DNA of 64,000 nucleotides from Alkalilacustris brevis (GCF_003350345.1 NZ_QNVJ01000047.1:79722-143721), one strand, 5' to 3'. Counted from the stretch's first letter, positions 1 to 9,011 are shown. The notes: generated by a model from the letters alone, not told the origin. Program-made: numbers and translations.

Positions 1-528
1 GCGCCGGGCTTTCGCCTCCTGGTGGTCGATCGCGCCTGCGGCCATGTCACTGTCGATCGCAAGCTGCTTGCCCGGCATCCCGTCCAGCGCAAAGCGCGCG
101 CCGACCTCGGCCATGCGACCCGCCCCCTTGGTGATGACCATAAAGTTCACGATCAGGATCACGCAGAAGATCACCACCCCCAGCAGGACTGAGCCCCCCA
201 TGACGAACATGGCGAAACCGTAGATCACCTCGCCCGCGGCCTGCGGGCCGGTGTGCCCCTCGCCGATGATCAGCTTGGTGGATGAAACATTGAGCGACAG
301 CCGCAGCATCAGCGAGGCCAGCAGCACCGTCGGGAAGATCGAGAAATCGAGCGGCCGCTCGATGAACAGCGTAACCGTGAAGATCAGGATCGCCAGCGCG
401 AAAGAGGCCGCCAGCGCGATATCGAGCAGCCAGGCCGGAATCGGCAGGATCATCATCACGATCACGGCCATCAGTGCCAGCGCCAGCAGAATCGTGGGGC
501 GGAACAGGGCGGCGACGGACAGTTTCAT
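1..528 (-). CDS. flhA: Flagellar export gate protein FlhA, N-terminal part
   Basis: FlhA is the inner-membrane nonameric gate of the flagellar type III export apparatus. The visible 176 codons start at 528 with MKLSVAALFRPTILLAL and contain the typical hydrophobic segments. They also contain the conserved FHIPEP-family stretch IERPLDFSIFPTVLLASLML and the following SLNVSSTKLI and NFMVITKGAGRMAEV motifs. The gene runs off the left edge of the window, so the rest of the membrane domain and the whole cytoplasmic domain are missing here. The start codon overlaps the stop of the upstream transglycosylase gene (TGATG), so the two are translationally linked. The family call is clear from sequence. 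Confidence 0.95.
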   Translation of the reverse strand, partial: MKLSVAALFRPTILLALALMAVIVMMILPIPAWLLDIALAASFALAILIFTVTLFIERPLDFSIFPTVLLASLMLRLSLNVSSTKLIIGEGHTGPQAAGEVIYGFAMFVMGGSVLLGVVIFCVILIVNFMVITKGAGRMAEVGARFALDGMPGKQLAIDSDMAAGAIDHQEAKARR

Positions 529-1394
529 CACATATCCCGTTGCAACGGCACCAGCGGCACGGGGGCGCGAACGCGCGCCACGGGCACCAGCGAGCCAAGC
601 GTGCTTTCCCCCGCGGGGTGCAGCAGCGGATAGGGGCGGTGCGCAGGCGGCGGGGGGGCAGGCGCGCCGGCGTGCCTTGTGGATGGGCTTGTATCGTCCG
701 CCTGCGGTTGTGTGGTGCCGCCTGCAATCCGTTGTTCGCCGAAGGGTTCAGCCAGATGCGCCCGGACCCGTGCCAGATAACGCTCGGCCAGGTCCGGGCT
801 GCGGGAATGATAGGCCCCTGCCGCAGCCTCCCAACTGCCGAATTCCGATTTGAGGCGCATGAGGAACCGCGCCGCATAGGCGGCATTGCGCATGGGCTCG
901 AACATCTGCGCGGGCGAGGCGAAGGCCGCGCCGTGCCAGCGGTGATTGATCTGAAGGCATCCGATGTCGAAGCTTTGCGTGCCATTCCCATGTGCGCGTT
1001 CGACAAAGGCCTCGGCCGCGGCGCGGGTATCGAACCAGTATCCCTGCCCCGCCATGTTCACGGTCCATGGCCAGGGGCGCAGGTCCCCGCCCCGGGCACG
1101 CCCGGATTCGGCAAGCGCGAGCGCGCGCAGAAGGTCCGGTGGTGCGCCGGTCTCGCGCGCCGCGGCGGTGATTGCGACATCGCAGAGCGTGGCCGGATCG
1201 CCGGCAAGCTGTGGTGGCGGAGTGGCGCGTGATTCCGGGGCGGCGGCGCTTGCCGGTCCCGTGCCGGGCAGGGCCAGAAGGCAGGCCAGGCTGGCCATGA
1301 TAGCCACCCTGCGTGGCCGGGGCGCCTGGCGGATTGCGTCGGGGCACACCTTTACGCGCCACGGGGGCATGTGCTGGCTATCTGCCGATGTCAT
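528..1394 (-). CDS. Lytic transglycosylase (SLT domain), probable flagellar muramidase
   Basis: This 288-aa protein carries a transglycosylase SLT fold: the catalytic Glu context ALAESGR, then DIGCLQINHRWHG and AAGAYHSR, all classical family motifs. It should cleave peptidoglycan glycan strands in the periplasm. An uncleaved or cleavable hydrophobic segment (about residues 33-50, MASLACLLALPGTGPASA) follows a long basic N-terminus. The start at 1394 is favoured by a strong GGAGGAGAA ribosome site; an internal ATG at 1298 with a weaker AGGGTGG would give a conventional signal peptide. The C-terminal tail is Pro/Ala rich. Its position next to flhA suggests the role of the Rhodobacter SltF enzyme, which opens the cell wall for the flagellar rod; that role is inferred from context. 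Confidence 0.85.
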   Translation of the reverse strand: MTSADSQHMPPWRVKVCPDAIRQAPRPRRVAIMASLACLLALPGTGPASAAAPESRATPPPQLAGDPATLCDVAITAAARETGAPPDLLRALALAESGRARGGDLRPWPWTVNMAGQGYWFDTRAAAEAFVERAHGNGTQSFDIGCLQINHRWHGAAFASPAQMFEPMRNAAYAARFLMRLKSEFGSWEAAAGAYHSRSPDLAERYLARVRAHLAEPFGEQRIAGGTTQPQADDTSPSTRHAGAPAPPPPAHRPYPLLHPAGESTLGSLVPVARVRAPVPLVPLQRDM

Positions 1395-1456
1395 GGAAAT
1401 TCTTCTCCTCCGGCGGTTGGCTCGAGGCTAGCCGCACGCGGGTTTATTTTCGGTAA

Positions 1457-3916
1457 CTAGGGATTGGCGGCGCTTGCGGGCCGGGTGGCTGTCGGCGCGG
1501 CGGGAATTGCGTGGGCGTCCAGCAAATCGAGGATGAGCATGCGCATCGAACGGCTGTCTTCCACGAGTTGTTCTGCGCGGGCCAGCGGCGCGGGACCGCT
1601 GGGCAGACCTTCGGGCGCCCCGGGGCCAGGGGGTGGCGCATCCGGTGATGCCGTGCCTGCATCGCCTTCGCCCGGCGGCGGCGCGGAATGCCGACCATCG
1701 ATACTGGCGCGTTGCAGGGCATCGCCGTGCAGCGCGATGGCAGCAGCATCGCCCGACCGCCAGGCCGCGTGCCGCAACTCTGCCTGCAACTCTTCGGCGG
1801 GGCCGGCCGCCGCATATGCTGCAAGTGCGGCGACGGGGGCATCCAGACGCATTAACGCCCGTGCGCGCAGCCGCACCGCCCAGTCGCCACTCACCCCCTC
1901 AAGCAGGTCACGGGCTTCGGCGGCGTCGCCCAGGTTCAGGGCCGCTTCGGCGTGGAGCACCCGGTCATCCCCTCCGGCATCCTCGGCCTGCGGCAGTGCC
2001 TGGCGTGCCAGCTCCGGAAAACCCAGATCAAGCGCGCGCCGGGCCAGCGCGTGGCGCGTGGCCGCGGGCAGCCGGCCATTGCGCCATGCGCTTTCGGTCA
2101 CGAGATGCTGCAGGAAAGCTGCGTTCGCAGCCTGTTCGGTCAGCAGGGCGAACAGTTTCGCCTCATCCGGGGCCGCGACGGGCCTGTCTGCCGCCGCCTG
2201 TGCGTGCCTTGCCGCGAATGCCTCGGCAAAGCGCCCCGCCGTGGCAAGGCCGAGGATCTCGAGCCGCTCAAGGTGAGCGCCCAGGTCGGTGCCCTGATGC
2301 TCGAAGGTCAGCGCCGCCAGGTTCTCCAGCATGTCGGCATCGGGCGGGGCCCCTTCCGCGATCATCGCCTCCACCATCCGGGCCAGTGCCGCGGGGGCTT
2401 CGTGGCTGTGGCCCGTGGCCACCGGGGCGAGGTTGCGCAGGGCGGCGCCTGTGTTGCCGTCTTCCAGGTCGAGCATTGCGTCGATCAGCGCCGCACTCTC
2501 CGGGGTGCCGCCGGGCGTGCGACTGATCATGCCGCGCACCGACAGCGCTGCGTCGCGCTCACCGGCTGCGATCAGGTGCCGGGCCAGGCGCGCGGCAAGA
2601 TGGTGGCGCAGATGCGCGGGCAGCGCGGCGAAGGATTGCAGGATGGCCTCTCTGTTCATGCCCTGCGGCACTGCACCCTCGGACGAGGATAGCAGCGCCC
2701 AAAGCGCCACGGGGCCGGGGCAGCCCTCCAGCCCGGCAAGCGGGGCGGCGGGCGGCGGGCGCTCGTCATCCAGCAGTGGGGCCAGGCGGTGCAGGGCGGT
2801 GCGATCCGGGCTGTCGCCGGGAAAGGCGCCAAGCACTGCAAGCGCCTCGGCCCCGAAGCCGAGGAAAAGGTTCAGGCGGGCGAAGGCGATCACCTGCTCT
2901 TCGCGCGCGGTGTCGAATTCGCCCAGCAGCCGCCCGCGTGCCTGCGCGAGCAGCTCGGTCGCCGTGGCGCCGGACCCCCATGCGGCCAGATCGTACTGTG
3001 CCGGAGGTGGGCAGAGATGCGCGGAAGCGGGCGGCGCTGTCTGTCGGGCCTGGCGGGTGGCCTGATCCACCGCTGTCTCGGCCCCGAGAAACAGGTCCGG
3101 GGCAGGGGGCGTCTCCGAATCGGGGGCGGTCAGCTCCTGGGGCTTTCGTAACACTGGCGTGCCCCGATCATCTGCGGCTTCCGGCGATTCCTTCGGTTCG
3201 GGCCCGATCTCCAGCAATCCCTGGCTGGCGGCGCGTGCGAATTGCGTGATCAGGACCTCGCGTGCGCGGTCGGCGGCCCCGGACAAGCTGTCCGGTGCCG
3301 GTGCGCCGTCCGCGGCTGCGCCTTGTGGCGCTTCATCCGCCGGTGGCAGGAGGCGGGCGGTCCAGTCGTACCCCCGCAGGGGCGGTGTCTTCGGACCAGC
3401 GCCCTGGTCACGTTCTGCCGGAGTCGGATATCGGGGCGGGCGGTTGGGCGGTGGCGCGGCCGCGGATATCTGCTCTGCGACCGGCGAGCGGATGTCGACC
3501 ACCAGATAATTCGGACGTTCGGTGAATGTGACGGCTTCGCAGTCACAGGGGACATCCAGAACCAGCCGCGGCGGCGTGGCGCTGGCGGTGATGGCCGCGA
3601 TCCGGTCGCGGCGGATGCGGTTGAAGACGGTGCCGAGGTCAAACACCGCACCGGGCGCGCCTGTGAGCACCAGCTCATAACCTCGTGGCACGGGGGTCAG
3701 GCGCCATGCGGCGCCCTCGGGCAGGGCCATGACAAGCCGGGTAAAGCCGGGGTGTTCTCCTGACCGGACGGAAATCTGCCCGGCCAGCGCCGGGGTAGCT
3801 GCAAGAAGCAGCCAAAGCAGCGCGCCAACGGCTCCGATACCTGCCTGTCGCGCGGTAAACTGATGCGCGCGCAACGGGGGGCGGCCGGTCCGGGGGCTGC
3901 GGGTTTCATCGTTCAT
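1457..3916 (-). CDS. Large periplasmic AMIN-like / helical-repeat protein of the flagellar cluster
   Basis: An 819-aa protein of unknown function. A signal peptide is visible at about residues 24-46 (GAVGALLWLLLAATPALA). It is followed by a beta-rich region of roughly 100 residues with repeated LVL and VDI strands (GFTRLVMALP, PRLVLDVPCD, NYLVVDIRSP) that resembles AMIN-type periplasmic domains. A Pro-rich linker follows, then a long Ala/Leu-rich part (about residues 300-720) with TPR-like helical pairs, and a low-complexity Pro/Gly tail. The start overlaps the motA stop by 4 nt, so it is co-translated with the stator gene. It could be a periplasmic motor partner comparable to rhizobial MotC, but I see no direct homology to MotC, so this is only a hypothesis. 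Confidence 0.8.
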   Translation of the reverse strand: MNDETRSPRTGRPPLRAHQFTARQAGIGAVGALLWLLLAATPALAGQISVRSGEHPGFTRLVMALPEGAAWRLTPVPRGYELVLTGAPGAVFDLGTVFNRIRRDRIAAITASATPPRLVLDVPCDCEAVTFTERPNYLVVDIRSPVAEQISAAAPPPNRPPRYPTPAERDQGAGPKTPPLRGYDWTARLLPPADEAPQGAAADGAPAPDSLSGAADRAREVLITQFARAASQGLLEIGPEPKESPEAADDRGTPVLRKPQELTAPDSETPPAPDLFLGAETAVDQATRQARQTAPPASAHLCPPPAQYDLAAWGSGATATELLAQARGRLLGEFDTAREEQVIAFARLNLFLGFGAEALAVLGAFPGDSPDRTALHRLAPLLDDERPPPAAPLAGLEGCPGPVALWALLSSSEGAVPQGMNREAILQSFAALPAHLRHHLAARLARHLIAAGERDAALSVRGMISRTPGGTPESAALIDAMLDLEDGNTGAALRNLAPVATGHSHEAPAALARMVEAMIAEGAPPDADMLENLAALTFEHQGTDLGAHLERLEILGLATAGRFAEAFAARHAQAAADRPVAAPDEAKLFALLTEQAANAAFLQHLVTESAWRNGRLPAATRHALARRALDLGFPELARQALPQAEDAGGDDRVLHAEAALNLGDAAEARDLLEGVSGDWAVRLRARALMRLDAPVAALAAYAAAGPAEELQAELRHAAWRSGDAAAIALHGDALQRASIDGRHSAPPPGEGDAGTASPDAPPPGPGAPEGLPSGPAPLARAEQLVEDSRSMRMLILDLLDAHAIPAAPTATRPASAANP

Positions 3917-4782
3917 GCGGCATCCTGCCTGAGATTGCGCAGCGCGGCCTCCAGATCGCCATAGCTGGGGCGCATGGCATGGGGCGTGTTCTGGCGCCCG
4001 ACCTCAATGCAGATGCTGGTAGGGTGGGCGTGCAGGTTTGCCACCAGAACCTCGCGGATAAGCTGATAAAAATGGGCATCCTCCTGCATGATCGCCCTGA
4101 GCCGGTTGGCGAAGGGGCCGACAAACCCGTAGGAAAGGAAGACGCCCAGAAAGGTGCCCACCAGCGCGCCGCCGATCATGCGGCCCAGTATCTCCGGTGG
4201 CTGGTCGATCGACGCCATGGTCTTGATGATCCCGAGCACAGCGGCCACGATGCCCAGCGCCGGCAGCGCATCCGCCACGACCTGGAGCGCGTGGCTGGTA
4301 TGCATCGAGTGATGGAGATTGGTCTCCATCCGCTTTTCCAGAATTTCCTCGACCTGATGCGGATCATCGTAATTCATCGAGGCTGCGCGCAGGGTGTCGC
4401 AGATCAGTTCGACCGCCTCGTGATCGGCGCGGATTCGCGGGTATCGGGAAAAGATGTCAGAGGTCTGCGGCGCCTCGATATGCGGCTCCAGCAGCACGGG
4501 GTTGCTGCGGGCGATGCGGATGAGTTCAAAGAGCAGGCACAGCAGGTCGGTGTAGTCGGCAGGCTTCCACACCGGGCCGCGGAATATCTTGGCCATGTCG
4601 CGGAGGGTCTGGCGGATCACGCTGCGGTCATTGGCGATCAGAAATGCCCCGACCGCAGCGCCTGCGATCATGGCAAACTCATAGGGCATCGCATACAGGA
4701 TTATGTCGAGTTTCCCGCCCGCGACCAGATACCCCCCGAAAACCATCACGATGACAACGACAATTCCGACCGCGCCGATCAT
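3913..4782 (-). CDS. motA: Flagellar motor stator protein MotA
   Basis: A 289-aa MotA, the proton-channel stator subunit that couples ion flow to rotation. Membrane segments are seen at about residues 1-20 and 33-52. A large cytoplasmic loop containing the charged region that contacts FliG follows, then two C-terminal segments carrying the family signature ALPALGIVAAVLGIIKTM and IGGALVGTFLGVFLSYGFVG. The length matches the alphaproteobacterial family. A GGAGGA ribosome site precedes the ATG at 4782. No motB is present in the window, so the partner subunit must be encoded elsewhere. The downstream 819-aa gene overlaps by 4 nt. Confidence 0.96.
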   Translation of the reverse strand: MIGAVGIVVVIVMVFGGYLVAGGKLDIILYAMPYEFAMIAGAAVGAFLIANDRSVIRQTLRDMAKIFRGPVWKPADYTDLLCLLFELIRIARSNPVLLEPHIEAPQTSDIFSRYPRIRADHEAVELICDTLRAASMNYDDPHQVEEILEKRMETNLHHSMHTSHALQVVADALPALGIVAAVLGIIKTMASIDQPPEILGRMIGGALVGTFLGVFLSYGFVGPFANRLRAIMQEDAHFYQLIREVLVANLHAHPTSICIEVGRQNTPHAMRPSYGDLEAALRNLRQDAA

Positions 4783-4849
4783 CTTGCGGTCCTCCGGTCA
4801 GGAGCAGAGGTGCCGTGCAGCGCAGCGGAAGGAGGTGTTGTCTCCGGGT

Positions 4850-5443
4850 TCATCGAGTCGGAACACCCACATGCCGGCCTGCAAGGATCGCGCTGATGCC
4901 ATAGGCCGCATTGGTCGGCAGCCCCGTCATGACGGCAGCCGCGCTTTCAGACCTCATGCGGGCGATGAAGCCGGCGGCGAACTGGGTGTCCATTTCCGAG
5001 AAAAGGGCCGCGGCGTCGGCGGGTTTCATGTTCTCGTATACCTGTGTGAGCCTTTCCAGGTCACGTTCCGAGGCCTGGTCGGCCAGGGCGAGCGTTTCGC
5101 TCAGCGCGCGTTCGGCGGCGACCAGTTCGTCCATCTGCGCGTTTATGCGTTCCTCCGATACGCTGAGGGCGCGCAGGCGCTCCTCCAATGCCGCCTCGCG
5201 GCTGGCGAGGCGGCGTTCGCGTTCATCCAGCGCCGCAAGCACCTGTTCCACCTCTGCCATCGGGGCGACGGGGGCTGTGCCAGACGGTGCCGCGCTGCGG
5301 GCGTTTTCCTCGGATGTGAGTGCCTCGCCCACGCCCGTGCCCAGCCGGATCATGCCCGAGAGCAGCAGAAATGCGGTGAGCAGGACCAGGGCGCCGCGCC
5401 CGCGTCTTGTTCTGCCGCGTCGCTGGTATGCTGCCCCAGTCAT
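4850..5443 (-). CDS. MotE-like flagellar protein
   Basis: A 197-aa protein with one N-terminal membrane segment (about residues 18-38). A long coiled coil rich in Glu/Arg (about 65-130) follows, and then a C-terminal domain with YENMKPADAAALFSEMD and MTGLPTNAAYGISAILAGR, the pattern of the MgtE intracellular-N-like domain found in MotE proteins. In Sinorhizobium, MotE is a periplasmic chaperone for the motor protein MotC; here no motC is recognisable. The start overlaps the stop of the upstream 135-aa gene (ATGA). Function is inferred from domain pattern and position between fliL and motA. Confidence 0.8.
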   Translation of the reverse strand: MTGAAYQRRGRTRRGRGALVLLTAFLLLSGMIRLGTGVGEALTSEENARSAAPSGTAPVAPMAEVEQVLAALDERERRLASREAALEERLRALSVSEERINAQMDELVAAERALSETLALADQASERDLERLTQVYENMKPADAAALFSEMDTQFAAGFIARMRSESAAAVMTGLPTNAAYGISAILAGRHVGVPTR

Positions 5444-5847
5444 TGCGCCGCCTCCTGCAGTGGCGCACCCCGCGACCGGCGGCGCAGGACGCGCATGCGC
5501 GGCTTCCTGTCCGTTCCCGCGGCACCGGGAGACGCGGGTGCAGAATCGGGTTCGGCGGCCGGGTCGGGAAGGTCGTGCAGCGACGCCAGCAATATCTCCA
5601 GCCGTTTGACGGCGCTTTCAGCGCGCTCTGTCTGCGCTTCAAGCGAGCCGGCCGAACTGCGCGCGGCCTTCTGCGCCTCGGTCAGCGTGCGCGTCATGTC
5701 ATCGACCTGGGCCGACAGCACGGCAATCGCACCACCCATACCCGATTCCAGCCTCGTCAGCTGCTGCAGCCTGCGCGAAAGAACCAGGCAGTAGATGGCG
5801 GCGCCCAGCGCGCCGGCACCAAGCAGGATATCCGCGATGATGGACAC
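5440..5847 (-). CDS. Small membrane-anchored coiled-coil protein in flagellar operon
   Basis: A 135-aa protein that begins with a single hydrophobic segment (about residues 3-23). It continues as a coiled coil with regularly spaced Leu and Thr/Glu residues (QVDDMTRTLTEAQKAARSSA, about 45-95). It ends in a basic tail (RKPRMRVLRRRSR). Proteins of this size and build are regularly found between fliL and motA in Rhodobacterales flagellar clusters, but no specific function is known to me. It lies 10 nt downstream of fliL and overlaps the MotE-like gene, so it belongs to the same operon. Confidence 0.75.
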   Translation of the reverse strand: MSIIADILLGAGALGAAIYCLVLSRRLQQLTRLESGMGGAIAVLSAQVDDMTRTLTEAQKAARSSAGSLEAQTERAESAVKRLEILLASLHDLPDPAAEPDSAPASPGAAGTDRKPRMRVLRRRSRGAPLQEAAQ

Positions 5848-5857
5848 TGGCGCCTCC

Positions 5858-6328
5858 TCAGTTCAGCACGAATTCGGTGATCAGTAGGTCGCGCACATCG
5901 TCTTCGCCGGCGACGATGCGTACGCGGCGAAGCATCTGCGCGCGCAGCCTGAGCAGTGTTCCCGGCGCGGCAAGCGTTTCCGGCTCCAGCGCGCTGAGAT
6001 AGCTGTTCAGCACGTCGAGAATTCGGGGCATCAGCCGGGTGACGGCATTCATCGCGGAGCGCTCGACCTCAAGGCTGGCAGCAAAGCGCAGGTGTCTGGT
6101 GCGTTCGCCATCCTGCAAGGTGATGGTTATCGGATCGAGTGGAAGGAAGGTGACATTTCGGGCCTCGGCACCTGTTGCCCGCAGCGCCCCGACACCGCTG
6201 AACAGCAACCCGGAATGAACCGTGAGAAAACCCGCAGCGCCAAGTGCGAGCGCCACGGTCAGGCCAATGAAAAGGCGTGCTTTTCCAAACTTTTGCGGGG
6301 CTTTTCCCGTGCTGTTCGTGTCAGACAT
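5858..6328 (-). CDS. fliL: Flagellar basal-body protein FliL
   Basis: A 156-aa FliL, the single-pass membrane protein that surrounds the stator and supports torque. One membrane segment is seen at about residues 18-40. It is followed by the periplasmic stomatin-like domain with FLPLDPITITLQDGERTRHL, the ARSAMN-type helix (VERSAMNAVTRLMPRILDVL) and the conserved terminal strand VRDLLITEFVLN. It is the first gene of a minus-strand flagellar operon (fliL to flhA) and is transcribed divergently from fliF across a 124-nt intergenic region. Confidence 0.93.
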   Translation of the reverse strand: MSDTNSTGKAPQKFGKARLFIGLTVALALGAAGFLTVHSGLLFSGVGALRATGAEARNVTFLPLDPITITLQDGERTRHLRFAASLEVERSAMNAVTRLMPRILDVLNSYLSALEPETLAAPGTLLRLRAQMLRRVRIVAGEDDVRDLLITEFVLN

Positions 6329-6377
6329 CCGGGGTTCCGTTCCGATCCTGTTCCTATCTCCTACTAGCTCAAGCCCA

Positions 6378-6392
6378 CTAACCGATTGTTAA
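6378..6392. promoter_or_regulatory. Candidate CtrA binding site between fliL and fliF
   Basis: The 15-mer reads CTAA-N7-TTAA on the plus strand, which is TTAA-N7-TTAG on the minus strand: seven of eight bases of the CtrA full-site consensus TTAA-N7-TTAA. It sits in the only divergent promoter region of the flagellar cluster. CtrA is known to control flagellar genes in Rhodobacterales; occupancy here is inferred. A small hairpin (CGGGC ATAAC GCCCG, 6421-6435) follows just ahead of the fliF ribosome site. Confidence 0.5.
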
Positions 6393-6452
6393 GCGCGATC
6401 CGCCAAGCAGAGGGGGCAAACGGGCATAACGCCCGGTCAGGAGAGAATCGCC

Positions 6453-8096
6453 TTGCAACAACTCTTTTCGCTCTGGTCCGCGTTGGAGCCGCCCCGCCGT
6501 CTGGCTGTCGGCGGGGCCACGCTGATCGTGTTACTGGCGGTGCTGGCACTGGGCCGGATGGCGGCGCAGCCGAACATGGCGCTGCTATACGCCGGGCTTG
6601 AGGGCGCGGCCGCCGGTGAGGTTGTCGAGGTGCTGGAACAGCGCGGCATCCGGTACGAGGTGCGCGGTGATTCGATCTTCATTCCGGTGGGAGAGCGCGA
6701 TCGCCTGCGCATGACTCTTGCCACGCATGGCCTGCCCGCGAATGGCGCTGTCGGCTATGAGCTGCTTGACGGGCTTTCCGGGTTCGGCACCACATCGCAG
6801 ATGTTCGATGCGGCTTACTGGCGCGCGAAAGAGGGTGAACTGGCACGCACCATCACGGCCAGTCCGCAGGTTCGCGCGGCGCGGGTGCATATCGGTCAGG
6901 TTGCCGGCCAGCCCTTCCGCCGCGAGATTGCGCCAACCGCTTCGGTGACGCTTACGCCGGTGGCCGGGGCGCTTTCGCCGGGGTTGGCGCGGGGCGTCCA
7001 GCATATGGTTGCCGCGGCGGTGCCGGGATTGCAGCCGCCGGATGTCGCGGTCATCGACGGGCATAGCGGCACAGTGCTTTCCGGCCAGGAAGGGGAGGCC
7101 ATCCCCACCGCCGGTGGTGACCGCGAGGAACGCCTCAAACGTGCGGTGGAGCGGCTGCTCGAAGCGCATGTCGGCCCCGGGCGGGCGCGCGTCGAGGTCA
7201 GTGTCGAAACGGTGAATGAACGCGAAACCATTGTCGAGCGCAGGCTTGATCCGGACAGCCGGGTCGCCCTCACCTCCGACACAGAGGAGCGCAGCAGCAA
7301 TAGCTCGGGTGACGGCGGCGGTGGCGTTACGGTCGCCAGCAACCTGCCCGATGGCGATGCCGGCGTCGGGGCGGGCCAGCGCCATAGCCAGAACTCCGAA
7401 ACGCGCATGCGCCAGACATTCGATGTGTCGCAGGTGGAGCGCGAGCTGCATCGCCAGCCCGGCGCCATCCGAAAGCTGACGGTGGCGGCAATCATCGACG
7501 GGGTTTACCGGCCGGACGAGGACGGTGTCGTGCAATGGACCCCGCGTCCGGAGGACGAGATCGAGGCGATGCGCGAACTGGTGGCTTCGGCCGTCGGGTT
7601 CGATGCCGGGCGCGGTGATGTCATCACCATAAGATCGCTGCGGTTCGAGCAGCCGGACGATCCCGGCGGCAGCATGGCGCCGGGTGGGGCGGCCGGGCTG
7701 GACCTGGATGTGATGTCGCTGGTGCAACTGGCCGTGCTGGGGATTGTCACGCTCGCGCTTATACTCTTCGTTATCCGCCCGATGTTGGCCCAGGCAAAAT
7801 CGGCGCAGGGCCGGCCCGCGCCCGCGCCCGGTGCCCTGCCGGAACTTCCCGCGCGCGAGGAGGGTGCTGCCCCGGCAGGCCCGACACCGGGCGCAGCCCC
7901 GTTCCCTGACGCAGCGCCCCTGCCTGCTATCGCCAATTTCGGCCTCGGGGAGGGGCTTGACGGTAACTCCGGGCCGGGCCGCATGAACGAAGACGACCCC
8001 GTCGCGCGCCTGAACCGTCTCATCGAGGACCGCCAGGATGAGACCATCGAGATCCTGCGCAGCTGGATGGAAGAGGGCGAGGAGGAGACAGCCTGA
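6453..8096 (+). CDS. fliF: Flagellar MS-ring protein FliF
   Basis: A 547-aa FliF, the membrane ring on which the basal body and export gate assemble. The N-terminal membrane segment lies at about residues 17-36 and is followed by the ring-building motifs NMALLYAGLEG, RIRYEV-like GIRYEVRGDSIFIP and LPANGAVGYELLD. A second membrane segment is seen near residue 425-445. The C-terminus (LNRLIEDRQDETIEILRSWM) is the FliG-binding tail. It begins with TTG preceded by AGGAGAGA at a normal distance. FliG itself is not encoded in this window. The stop overlaps the start of fliH (TGATG). Confidence 0.95.
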   Translation: MQQLFSLWSALEPPRRLAVGGATLIVLLAVLALGRMAAQPNMALLYAGLEGAAAGEVVEVLEQRGIRYEVRGDSIFIPVGERDRLRMTLATHGLPANGAVGYELLDGLSGFGTTSQMFDAAYWRAKEGELARTITASPQVRAARVHIGQVAGQPFRREIAPTASVTLTPVAGALSPGLARGVQHMVAAAVPGLQPPDVAVIDGHSGTVLSGQEGEAIPTAGGDREERLKRAVERLLEAHVGPGRARVEVSVETVNERETIVERRLDPDSRVALTSDTEERSSNSSGDGGGGVTVASNLPDGDAGVGAGQRHSQNSETRMRQTFDVSQVERELHRQPGAIRKLTVAAIIDGVYRPDEDGVVQWTPRPEDEIEAMRELVASAVGFDAGRGDVITIRSLRFEQPDDPGGSMAPGGAAGLDLDVMSLVQLAVLGIVTLALILFVIRPMLAQAKSAQGRPAPAPGALPELPAREEGAAPAGPTPGAAPFPDAAPLPAIANFGLGEGLDGNSGPGRMNEDDPVARLNRLIEDRQDETIEILRSWMEEGEEETA

Positions 8097-8734
8097 TGCC
8101 GCGAATGCTCCGTCTTGAGACATTCGAGACCCGCCCGATGGAAGGCGGGGAAATCACCCTGGACGCCGACGCGCTTGAAGAGACCCGCCTGGCGGCGTTC
8201 GAACAAGGGTATCAGGCCGGGTGGGACGATGCCGCCGCTGCGCAGAGCGAGGATCAGGAGACCCTGCGCGCCGACATCGCACGCAACCTTCAGGCGCTTT
8301 CATTCACCTTTCACGACGCCCGCGCCCACCTGCTGAAAGGCCTGACACCGCTTGTCGATCAGATTTGCGCCCGCGTCGTGCCGGATGTGGCCGCCAGCGC
8401 CATTGGCGCGATCGTGCGCGAAAGCCTGCAGCCCCATATCGATGCCGCGGCCGACCGTCCGGTGACGATCGTGCTCAACCCGACCAGCCGGCCGCGCGTG
8501 GAAGGCGTGCTCTCCGCCGGACCCGCGCCGCCATACATCATTTCGGAAGAACCCACGCTGGGTGCGGGTCAGGTTTTGCTGCGCTTCGATGATGGTGGAG
8601 ACCAGCGGATCGACCTGGATGCGGCGGTGGACGAGATCGCCTCGGCCGTCGGGGCCTTCTTTGATCAGACCGGGGCGGAAGCGCCGGCTCAAACGGACAT
8701 AGAGGATCAGCAGGAGATCAGCGCCAATGGATGA
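8096..8734 (+). CDS. fliH: Flagellar assembly protein FliH
   Basis: A 212-aa protein with the FliH/HrpE-type pattern: near the N-terminus the signature FEQGYQAGWDDA, followed by a long helix and a C-terminal alpha/beta domain. FliH is the stator of the export ATPase FliI and docks it to the C-ring through FliN. In agreement with this, fliN follows with an 8-nt overlap. Sequence conservation of FliH is weak in alphaproteobacteria, so the call rests on the signature plus gene order. fliI is not in the window. Confidence 0.82.
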   Translation: MPRMLRLETFETRPMEGGEITLDADALEETRLAAFEQGYQAGWDDAAAAQSEDQETLRADIARNLQALSFTFHDARAHLLKGLTPLVDQICARVVPDVAASAIGAIVRESLQPHIDAAADRPVTIVLNPTSRPRVEGVLSAGPAPPYIISEEPTLGAGQVLLRFDDGGDQRIDLDAAVDEIASAVGAFFDQTGAEAPAQTDIEDQQEISANG

Positions 8735-9011
8735 AGCAAGCGCTCAGTCGACCGCCGCGGAAAGCGGCTTTGCCAATGTGCCGATCGAGATCACCATATC
8801 GGTGGGCTGCGCGCGCCCGCTTGTGCGGGATCTGTTGCGCATGGGGCGCGATGCGGTCCTGCCGCTGGACCGGCGGGTCGAGGACCCGGTCGAACTGTAT
8901 GTCGGCGACCGGCTCATCGCACGGGGGGAGTTGCAGGAGCTGGACGGCGAACAGGCCGGGCAACTGGCCGTGCGCCTGACCGAGGTCGCCGATCTTTCGG
9001 ACGGGCTGTAA
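8727..9011 (+). CDS. fliN: Flagellar motor switch protein FliN
   Basis: A 94-aa SpoA-domain protein, the short form of FliN that builds the lower C-ring. The core reads VPIEITISVGCARPLVRDLL, then DAVLPLDRRVEDPVELYVGD, and LIARGELQELD, the normal FliN signature including the conserved VxLxVxxG strand pattern. Length is usual for Rhodobacterales FliN. It overlaps fliH by 8 nt and precedes fliP by 4 nt. Confidence 0.92.
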   Translation: MDEASAQSTAAESGFANVPIEITISVGCARPLVRDLLRMGRDAVLPLDRRVEDPVELYVGDRLIARGELQELDGEQAGQLAVRLTEVADLSDGL

